A DNA stretch of 64,000 nucleotides from Thiohalophilus thiocyanatoxydans (lineage in GTDB: Bacteria > Pseudomonadota > Gammaproteobacteria > UBA6429 > Thiohalophilaceae). Position 1 is the first letter of the stretch. Each line of letters starts with the position of its first letter. The notes beneath the pieces are model-generated. The model saw only the letters and a list, made by a program, of their open reading frames with translations, had not been told where the DNA came from and ran no database searches. The stretch spans positions 1 through 64,000 of the forward strand of contig NZ_SOQX01000004.1 of the NCBI RefSeq assembly GCF_004366735.1, read 5' to 3'. A program made the translations under genes and the position numbers. Below, in pieces: positions 57,980-64,000 of the stretch.

Positions 57980-59437
57980 CTAGCCCCCTCTGCCCAGGGC
58001 TTTTTCCATCGCTTCTTGCCAGCTGGTATAGCGTTGCTGCAGGGCCGGGTTCTCTTGCGGTTCGAATTCGCGCCCTGGGCCCGGTTCGGGCCAGTCGGCC
58101 GGTTGCCCGGCGAGCAGGAAGGCGCTGCCGCGGGCAGTGGCTTCGCACTCGGCGGGCCGGTAGACCGGGATCCGGCTGAGATCGGCCAGCCGCTGGCAGA
58201 GGCCGTCGAGGTTGGCCAGGCCGCCGGTCAGTTGCAGCCGGCGCGCCGGGGCCAGTTGCCGGTGCATGCGCGCCAGATTGATCTGCAGCAAAAACAGGAT
58301 ACTCTCCAGCACCGCAAGCGCCTGTTGATCCGGCTCGCCCTCGCCGATGAAACGGGAGGCAAAATCGGCCCGCCAGTAGGGTGCCCCCAGTCCCGAGACC
58401 CCGTTGAGAAACAGCGGCAAGCTTGCCTGCGGTGTGTTCAGCCAGGCGGCCAGTTGCTCCGGCGGGAAGGGATCCCGATCCTGCTGGCGGGCCAGCCAGT
58501 CGAGCGCGCTGCCGGCGCCGTTGACCGTCCCTTCGAGCACATACTCGCAGTGTTCGGCCTCCTGCAGAACCAGGCTGCTCAGCAGGCCGGCATCGGGAAG
58601 TGGCTGCGCGCCGGTGGCGCGCGAGACGAAGGCGCCGGTGCCCAGGTTGATATAGGCGGTGTCGCGACGCAGCGGCCCATAGGCGTAGAGGGCCGCGGCC
58701 TGATCGCCGTTGACCAGCTTCAGCGGCAGGGCCACATCGGCCCCGGCCAGCTGGCCGTATCCGGTGAGATTCGGCACGCAAGGGGGGAGCAGCGGGCGGG
58801 GAATCCCGAACAGCGCCAGCAGATCCGGATCCCAGTCGCGCGCCTGCAAAGACCACAGCTGGGTGCGCGAGGCGTTGACCGGATCGGCGCGGGCCTCGGC
58901 CTCGCGGGTCAGTTGCCGGGCCAGCCAGGCGGCCATGGGGCCGAGCATCAGGTGTCCGTCGCGTTGTGCCTGCTGGACGGCGGGCAGATTGTCCAGGCAC
59001 CAGCGCAGTTTGCTGGCGCCGTAGTGGGGCGACAGCGCCAGGCCCGTGCGCTGGTGAATCCAGTCGGCCCGATCCGCGAACTGTTCCAGCCACCGGGCAT
59101 GGCGGCGATCCTGCCAGCTGATGACGGGACTCAACGGGGTCCCGTCGGCCCGGTTCCAGCAGGCGACATTGGAACGCTGGGTGGCCAGCGCCGCCGCGGC
59201 CAGCCGGCGGCGCGCCGTCCCGAGCTGTTGCAGGGCATCCTGCAGACAACGCTGCAGGGAGTCGACCAGTGCGGCGGCGGGGTATTCGGCCCGCGTGTCA
59301 TCACAGCGGCTCGCAGTCAGGGGCTGGCGGGCCGTCGCGATCTGCCGGCCCTGTCGATCAAACACCAGCGCGCGACTCGAGTGCCCCCCCTGATCCAGAC
59401 AGAGATAAAGCGGCTCGGCGGTGGGGGTCGTCGCCAT
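57980..59437 (-). CDS. FGGY-family carbohydrate kinase (glycerol-kinase-like)
   Basis: 485 aa. YLCLDQGGHSSRALVFDRQG is the N-terminal phosphate-1 motif, LATQRSNVACW and VISWQDRR contact the sugar, INLGTGAFVSRATG is phosphate-2 and LQLTGGLANLDGLCQRLADL the adenosine motif. Pairing with GDPD and GlpD suggests glycerol as substrate, but FGGY kinases vary. The start at ATG 59437 has GGAGGATC upstream; the 68-residue extension has no support. Transcribed convergently to the other glycerol genes. Confidence 0.83.
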   Translation of the reverse strand: MATTPTAEPLYLCLDQGGHSSRALVFDRQGRQIATARQPLTASRCDDTRAEYPAAALVDSLQRCLQDALQQLGTARRRLAAAALATQRSNVACWNRADGTPLSPVISWQDRRHARWLEQFADRADWIHQRTGLALSPHYGASKLRWCLDNLPAVQQAQRDGHLMLGPMAAWLARQLTREAEARADPVNASRTQLWSLQARDWDPDLLALFGIPRPLLPPCVPNLTGYGQLAGADVALPLKLVNGDQAAALYAYGPLRRDTAYINLGTGAFVSRATGAQPLPDAGLLSSLVLQEAEHCEYVLEGTVNGAGSALDWLARQQDRDPFPPEQLAAWLNTPQASLPLFLNGVSGLGAPYWRADFASRFIGEGEPDQQALAVLESILFLLQINLARMHRQLAPARRLQLTGGLANLDGLCQRLADLSRIPVYRPAECEATARGSAFLLAGQPADWPEPGPGREFEPQENPALQQRYTSWQEAMEKALGRGG

Positions 59438-59538
59438 CGGTTTTGATCCTCCGGGCTCAGGCGGTTCAGGGGCGCGTCTCCCGCGCGCGTGCTCCGACGG
59501 GCCGGGAGGATATGCTAGGCTAGCGGTTTTCAAGAGGG

Positions 59539-61035
59539 TTGCACAGCGTGGCAAAGAGGGGAACAGAAGACGCAGGTCTGCGCCGGGGCGCTCTGCTGGT
59601 TGGCGGCCTCTTGCTGGTCGCCTGTACCCGTACCCCGACACCCCCGGCCGACACTCCGGCCGCGGAGTCAGAGCCGGATTCGGGGCTGGCTGAAGCGGCG
59701 CTCATCACGGCCGATCCGCAACTGGGTTTTGCCACCCGCCTGGCCGAAGAGACTTTGAGCCGGATTAGCCGGCAACATGTGACCCCGGTACGGCTCGAGA
59801 GCCTCTCCGCACAATTTGTCGAGCAACTCGCCGACGAGCTGGGCGCGGGGCCGTGGCGCGAAGCCCGCCCGACACTGCAGGAGACCACGCTGGCCGGAAT
59901 CGTGAAAACCCTGCACCAGCATCATCCCGGGCGCCCGATCCTGCCGGCAGTGGAACAGGCCCTGGCCGGGGTGGTGCGACAACTCGACAGCGACAGCATC
60001 TACTTTGACCGCCACCAGTTTGCGCTGTTGCGACGTCCCCCGCAGCAGAGCGCCGGTATCGGCGTGTTAACCGCCAGCCGCGATGGCCGGGTGGTGATTG
60101 GCGAAGTGATCCGGGGCGGCCCGGCGGAGCAGGCGGGCCTCAAGTCCGGGGATCTCCTGCTCGCCATCGACGGGCAGAGTGTGGCCGGCCAGCCGCAGGA
60201 TGTGATCCGGACCCGCCTGCACGGGCCGGCCGGTTCCACCGTGGCGTTGCGGGTACGTTTCGATCGGGGCGACATTCGCACTCTCCATCTGCAACGCCAG
60301 GCGCTCGAACTGCCCCGGGTCGAAGGCCGCTGGCTGGATCGCGGTATCGCCTATGTGCGCCTGCGGACCCTGTCGCAGACCACGCTGGAGGAGTTCAACG
60401 AGATCTTTTTGGGATTGATCCACCGGCAGCAGGCGCCGCGCGGACTGGTGCTGGATTTGCGCAACAATCGCGGTGGGATACTCGACAGCGCGGTCCAGCT
60501 TACGGACATGTTTCTGGCCGGGGGGACCATTTTGACAGTGCGGGGGCGTAAGGAATCGGATTCAACCCGTTATGTGGCCCGTCCCCGTTCCGAGATCCTG
60601 GAGCAGCGGCTGCCGCTGGCGCTGCTGATCAATGGCGAGACCGCCGCCGGAGCCGAGAGTCTCGCCGCCGCCCTGCAGGATCATCGCCGGGCGGTGATCC
60701 TCGGCCAGCGCAGCCGCGGTGAGGGGCGGCTCTATCCGGTCTTTCAGCTGCCGGGCGAGCGGGGACTCAAACTGGCCACCGGACAGCTCTATCGTCCCGC
60801 CGAACGGCCGATTGCCGGGCACGGGGTGGTGCCGGATATCTGTTTTGATGACACCCGGGCCCGGCTGATTCCGGATGCGGATGACGCGGCGGCCACCGGC
60901 CAATGCGACCGCACGCCGGGGGCGCGGGACGGGGAGGGAGATCCGGTACTCGAGTGGGCGGGCGATCTGCTGGCGGACAAGCGCCTTTACCGGGAACTGC
61001 GCGAGGGCCGTCTGGCGACCTTGCCCTCGCCCTGA
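59539..61035 (+). CDS. S41 (C-terminal processing) protease homolog lacking catalytic Ser and Lys, lipoprotein
   Basis: About 498 aa. The signal peptide ends with lipobox LLVAC (Cys29), a PDZ domain covers about 172-250 (GPAEQAGLKSGDLLLAIDG), and the S41 core has VLDLRNNRGGILDSAVQLTD. In INGETAAGAESLAAAL the catalytic Ser of NxxTASASE is Ala370, and 25 residues on the Lys of GKG is Glu395 (SRGEGRLY). Both catalytic residues are therefore gone. It may be a scaffold for periplasmic proteins. TTG 59539 or GTG 59548 start. Confidence 0.85.
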   Translation: MHSVAKRGTEDAGLRRGALLVGGLLLVACTRTPTPPADTPAAESEPDSGLAEAALITADPQLGFATRLAEETLSRISRQHVTPVRLESLSAQFVEQLADELGAGPWREARPTLQETTLAGIVKTLHQHHPGRPILPAVEQALAGVVRQLDSDSIYFDRHQFALLRRPPQQSAGIGVLTASRDGRVVIGEVIRGGPAEQAGLKSGDLLLAIDGQSVAGQPQDVIRTRLHGPAGSTVALRVRFDRGDIRTLHLQRQALELPRVEGRWLDRGIAYVRLRTLSQTTLEEFNEIFLGLIHRQQAPRGLVLDLRNNRGGILDSAVQLTDMFLAGGTILTVRGRKESDSTRYVARPRSEILEQRLPLALLINGETAAGAESLAAALQDHRRAVILGQRSRGEGRLYPVFQLPGERGLKLATGQLYRPAERPIAGHGVVPDICFDDTRARLIPDADDAAATGQCDRTPGARDGEGDPVLEWAGDLLADKRLYRELREGRLATLPSP

Positions 61036-61044
61036 GCCGAAACC

Positions 61045-62400
61045 TCAGAGCTGGTGGTTATAGCGCGCCAGCAGTGCCTGGCTGTAATCGCCGGCTGGCA
61101 ACGCGATACGGACCTGGTAGCCGCCGCCGGGGGCCTCCTGCATCGGTTCGCCCTGGAGGTTCTCCATGTGCTGCAGGGTGAGGGTGCGGTTCCCGTCGGG
61201 CGCGATGATCTCCAGCTGCTCGCCGCAGGCAAACTTGTTTTTTACATCCACACTGGCCAGCCCCCGTTCACTGTCGAAGCCGGTGATCTCGCCGACGAAA
61301 CGCTGCTGCTCGCTGGTCGAATAGCCCGACAGGTAATTCTGATAGGCCTGATCCGGATGGCGCACATAGAAGCCGTCGGTATAACCGCGGTTGGCCAGCC
61401 CCTCGAGCTTGCCGTAGAGACTCGGATCGAAGGGGCGCCCGGCAATGGCGTCGTCGATGGCCTGGCGATAGAGCTGGGCGGTGCGCGCCACGTAGTAGTG
61501 GGACTTGGTGCGCCCCTCCACCTTGAACGAATCGATGCCGATCTGCGTCAGCCGTTCGATGTGCTGGATGGCGCGCAGATCTTTTGAATTCATGATGTAG
61601 GTGCCGTGATCATCCTCGAGGATCGGCATCAGCTCGCCGGGGCGGTTGCCCTCCTCGATCAGATAGGCGCGATCGGCCAGCGGATGGCGCTCGACTTTCT
61701 CCTCGGGGAACAGCTCGGGATCGTTGATCGCCGCCATGGCATCGAACTCGATCTTCTGGATATCGCCGCTGACATCCTCCTCGGCATTGTGCATGCCGTA
61801 GCTCCAGCGACAGGAGTTGGTGCAGGTGCCCTGGTTGGGATCGCGGTGGTTGAAATAACCGGAGAGCAGGCAGCGCCCGGAATAGGCGATGCACAGCGCG
61901 CCGTGGACGAACACTTCCAGCTCCATGTCCGGGCACTGCTGACGGATCTCCTCGATCTCGTTGATCGACAGCTCGCGCGAGAGGATGATGCGCGACAGGC
62001 CCAGCGACTGCCAGAACTTCACCGCGGCGTAGTTGACCGTGTTGGCCTGTACAGACAGATGCACCGGCACCTCGGGCCAGCGCTCGCGGACCATCATGAT
62101 CAGCCCCGGATCGGCCATGATCAGCGCATCGGGTCCCAGCTCGATGACCGGCTCCATGTCCTTGAGATAGGTTTTGATCTTGCTGTTGTGCGGCATCAGG
62201 TTGCTGGCCACGAAGAATTTCTTGCCCCGGGCGTGGGCCTCGCCGATGCCGGTGGCCAGGTTCTGCAGGGTGAAGTCGTTGTTGCGCACCCGCAGGCTGT
62301 AGCGCGGCTGGCCGGCATAGACGGCATCGGCGCCGTAGGCAAAGGCGTAGCGCATGTTGCGCAGGGTGCCCGCGGGCAGTAACAGTTCCGGATGCGACAT
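61045..62400 (-). CDS. trhP: tRNA 5-hydroxyuridine synthesis protein TrhP (YegQ)
   Basis: 451 aa peptidase-U32 family. LLLPAGTLRNMRYAFAYGAD at the start, FVHGALCIAYSGRCLLSGYF and NQGTCTNSCRWSYGMHN with the clustered cysteines of an iron-sulfur site, and SFKVEGRTKSHYYVARTA are characteristic. TrhP makes ho5U34 in tRNA from prephenate-derived chemistry; CmoA/CmoB and CmoM then build mcmo5U. ATG 62400 is the conserved start; the 42-residue extension is not. Divergent from ygjP. Confidence 0.93.
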   Translation of the reverse strand: MSHPELLLPAGTLRNMRYAFAYGADAVYAGQPRYSLRVRNNDFTLQNLATGIGEAHARGKKFFVASNLMPHNSKIKTYLKDMEPVIELGPDALIMADPGLIMMVRERWPEVPVHLSVQANTVNYAAVKFWQSLGLSRIILSRELSINEIEEIRQQCPDMELEVFVHGALCIAYSGRCLLSGYFNHRDPNQGTCTNSCRWSYGMHNAEEDVSGDIQKIEFDAMAAINDPELFPEEKVERHPLADRAYLIEEGNRPGELMPILEDDHGTYIMNSKDLRAIQHIERLTQIGIDSFKVEGRTKSHYYVARTAQLYRQAIDDAIAGRPFDPSLYGKLEGLANRGYTDGFYVRHPDQAYQNYLSGYSTSEQQRFVGEITGFDSERGLASVDVKNKFACGEQLEIIAPDGNRTLTLQHMENLQGEPMQEAPGGGYQVRIALPAGDYSQALLARYNHQL

Positions 62401-62507
62401 AATTGATGGACCAGTCAAGTTGATTAACCGTGTATGGGACTCAATTATAACGGATTTCATCGGGTACAATGACGCGAATATCATGGGGTTGAAGCAGACG
62501 CAGCACA

Positions 62508-63239
62508 ATGAATGACGTATCGACATCGACCGCTTTAGATTACCGGGTGCGGATCAACCGGCGTGCCCGGCGGGCGCGGATCACGGTCAACCACACCGGC
62601 GAGGTGGTGGTGGTGGTGCCCCGGCCGCTGGCCGAGCGGGCGATCCGCGAGCTGGTGGCGGAACACCACGCCTGGATCGCCGCGCGACAGGCGGAACTGG
62701 CCGAACGGCTGGCCGGGTTGCCCCCGCAACAGGGATTGACGCCGCCACAGATCGATCTGCGCGCGCTCGACGAACAGTGGTCCGTGGCGTATGCCGTGGA
62801 TCTGGGACGTCGACGCTGGCGGGCGTGTCAGTCGTCGAGGCAGCTGCAACTGCGCACGGCGCCCGGGGATCCACAGAGCCGCGCGGGGCTGCAGGCGTGG
62901 TTACAGGATCGGGCCCGCACCATCTTGCCGCCCTGGCTTGAGCAGATCAGTGACCGACTGGGTCTGATCTGTACCGGGGTGAGTATCCGTGCCCAGAAAA
63001 CCCGCTGGGGCAGCTGCTCCTCCAACGGACGGATTAATCTCAATCGCAATCTATTGTTTCTGCCGGCGGAGCTGGTGGAGTACCTGCTGGTCCACGAGCT
63101 GTGCCATCTGCGCGAACCCAACCATTCACCGCGTTACTGGCAACAGGTGGAAAACGTCCTGCCCGATTACCGGCAGCGGGATCGGGCATTGCGTGATGCC
63201 GTGGTACAGGTGCCGCTATGGGCGCGGCCCGGCGGCTGA
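62508..63239 (+). CDS. YgjP-type zinc metallopeptidase-like protein (DUF45/M48-like)
   Basis: 243 aa. An N-terminal RINRRARRARITVNHTGEVV strand domain is followed by the zinc site LVHELCHLREPNHSPRYWQQ (HExxH plus distal H) and TRWGSCSSNGRINLNRNL, typical of the YgjP/SprT-related hydrolases. No signal peptide. Function in cells is not known. Divergent from trhP with 107 bp between. Confidence 0.88.
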   Translation: MNDVSTSTALDYRVRINRRARRARITVNHTGEVVVVVPRPLAERAIRELVAEHHAWIAARQAELAERLAGLPPQQGLTPPQIDLRALDEQWSVAYAVDLGRRRWRACQSSRQLQLRTAPGDPQSRAGLQAWLQDRARTILPPWLEQISDRLGLICTGVSIRAQKTRWGSCSSNGRINLNRNLLFLPAELVEYLLVHELCHLREPNHSPRYWQQVENVLPDYRQRDRALRDAVVQVPLWARPGG

Positions 63240-63255
63240 TTCGTCGGTTCGCCAC

Positions 63256-63284
63256 TTGAACCGGCCGGATGCACAGGGCATATT
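63256..63284 (+). promoter_or_regulatory. Candidate sigma-70 promoter for the Rsd-like gene
   Basis: TTGAAC (63256-63261), 17-bp spacer, CATATT (63279-63284), 34 bp before GTG 63318. Predicted by eye. Confidence 0.45.
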
Positions 63285-63317
63285 AGATAACCTGGTATGT
63301 CCGGATGAGGGGGAACA

Positions 63318-63761
63318 GTGAGCGTCGAGCGACTCGAAGAACGCCGACAAACGGTACGCAACAAGTTCCATACCTTGCTGGAGACCCGTACCGAGACCCT
63401 GGCCCTGTTCAGCGCCCTGGTGGGGATGCGGCCCTTTAAACCGGAGACCGAAGTCCAGCTGGTGTTGCAGGAATTTTGCGAATCGCTGGTCGACTACTCC
63501 GCCAGCGCCCATTTCCAGCTTTACTCCTATATCGAATCCGACAGTGAGCAACGTGTGACGGTGCGCGAGCTGAGCGAACAGGATTATCCCCGTATTGCCG
63601 AGATCACCCGACTGATCCTCCGGTTCAGCGAAAAATACGACTGTGAATCGGGTTGCGACGACCTGTCGGAACTGGATCCGGATCTCGCCGAGCTGGGCGA
63701 GGCACTGGCGGAGCGCATCCAGTTCGAGGACAAGATCATCCAGGCCATGTCCACCCGCTGA
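63318..63761 (+). CDS. Rsd/AlgQ-family anti-sigma regulator
   Basis: 147 aa helical protein like E. coli Rsd, which binds sigma-70 region 4: LALFSALVGMRPFKPETEVQ, LQEFCESLVDYSASAHFQLY (the FC...LVDY.SA.HF signature) and LGEALAERIQFEDKIIQAM. GTG 63318 is the likely start with a GGGGGAA purine run upstream. A strong terminator follows. AlgQ of Pseudomonas is the closest functional precedent. Confidence 0.88.
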   Translation: MSVERLEERRQTVRNKFHTLLETRTETLALFSALVGMRPFKPETEVQLVLQEFCESLVDYSASAHFQLYSYIESDSEQRVTVRELSEQDYPRIAEITRLILRFSEKYDCESGCDDLSELDPDLAELGEALAERIQFEDKIIQAMSTR

Positions 63762-63780
63762 CGGAACCCCGGTGGGATCA

Positions 63781-63815
63781 AAAAAGGCCGCGCAGCATCG
63801 CTGCGCGGCCTTTTG
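63781..63815 (+). terminator. Strong Rho-independent terminator after the Rsd-like gene
   Basis: GGCCGCGCAGC (63786-63796), loop ATC, GCTGCGCGGCC (63800-63810), with A5 before and TTTTG after the stem. Perfect 11-bp stem; it can end transcription from both sides. Confidence 0.93.
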
Positions 63816-63867
63816 CATATTAGGCTGGGACATCCCTGTCCCAAGGGGTAAAAATGTCAGTCGGGCT

Positions 63868-64000
63868 TCAGGCCACCAGTTCCATGAAGCGTTCCGAGGC
63901 CCGGGTATAGACGGTTTGTTCTTTTTCCTGTTCCGACGCCAGCGCCAGAAGGGCTTCTTCCAGACTCAGCTCCTCGACGTCGTATAGCGGGATCGTTTCG
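63868..64000 (-). CDS. Partial CDS, C-terminal 44 residues of an unknown protein
   Basis: The minus-strand frame enters from the right edge and ends at the TGA whose complement is 63868-63870. It encodes ETIPLYDVEELSLEEALLAL followed by a charged helix (ASEQEKEQTVYTRASERFME) and LVA. It is convergent with the Rsd-like gene across the terminator. The family cannot be told from this fragment. Confidence 0.6.
   Translation of the reverse strand, partial: ETIPLYDVEELSLEEALLALASEQEKEQTVYTRASERFMELVA

Noticed and set aside
58016-59446. 476-aa plus-strand frame opposite the FGGY kinase, and a 427-aa frame on the minus strand in another phase
   Set aside because: Low-complexity shadows in GC-rich DNA; the kinase frame has all family motifs.
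1-64000. tRNA, rRNA or known riboswitch
   Set aside because: No cloverleaf with T-loop GTTCGANNC and acceptor pairing, and no conserved riboswitch core was noticed; a covariance search would be needed to be certain.

Overview
The window looks like a chromosomal segment of a gammaproteobacterium with moderately high GC. The supporting markers are rlmM, cmoM, trhP (yegQ), trmO, zapE, yqiA, sixA, an Rsd/AlgQ protein, putP, and two small proteins that resemble DUF6316. A free-living, probably sulfur-active or marine relative of the Chromatiales/Ectothiorhodospiraceae would fit, but no single gene proves it. No rRNA, tRNA or CRISPR array was seen.

Layout. 1-1440 is an AT-richer strip of small unknown ORFs separated by attC-like sites, read as an integron gene-cassette array (no integrase in the window). 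1465-6871 holds DNA repair and RNA modification: photolyase, an O-methyltransferase, a spermidine-synthase-like protein, a lysine-tailed ParB-fold protein, a cysteine-cluster protein and rlmM. 7095-15474 carries a MASE1-PAS histidine kinase, a lipase-like hydrolase, a GST-fold protein, methyltransferases including cmoM, and a cytoplasmic THI5/NMT1-like binding protein. 15874-27760 holds a uracil-DNA glycosylase, quinone reductase, putP, a potassium-channel-like NAD-binding protein, a 2Fe-2S flavin reductase, msrA, yjbQ, an AcuC-like deacetylase and a cupin. 27818-32521 is the most notable locus: senB, divergent from senA and a FAD-oxidoreductase/SelD fusion (senC-like). Together they make a complete selenoneine set apart from the hercynine supplier EgtD, which is not in the window. 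32794-43358 has an MBL-rhodanese fusion, a BASS transporter, a degenerate Cca-like protein, an IS481 remnant, a pair of APH-like kinases, a patatin, a DMT exporter, sixA and a nitroreductase. 43488-55256 is a mixed housekeeping region (CbiM-like permease with a histidine phosphatase, CDGSH, Lrp-type RAM domain, yqiA, zapE, trmO, thioredoxins, FHA, FKBP, membrane-anchored RRM). 55538-59437 is a glycerol/glycerophosphodiester module (glpQ-like, glpD-like, glpK-like). 59539-64000 holds a catalytically dead S41 protease, trhP, ygjP, rsd and the end of an unknown gene.

The intergenic DNA is unusually rich in repeats, usually starting within a few bases of a stop codon. There are heptanucleotide tandem arrays (29 and 8 copies of TGCCAAC; arrays of TCCCGAG, ACTCAG- and GTAAGTC-type units), palindromic elements of the CGCAGAG family, a 21-nt element found at three loci, and an array of about 4.6 copies of a 104-bp palindromic unit between glpD and glpK. 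Several proteins have lost catalytic residues while staying intact: the S41 protease (Ser and Lys), the Cca-like protein (both metal-binding Asp), one APH-like kinase (catalytic Asp) and the MBL domain (two His).
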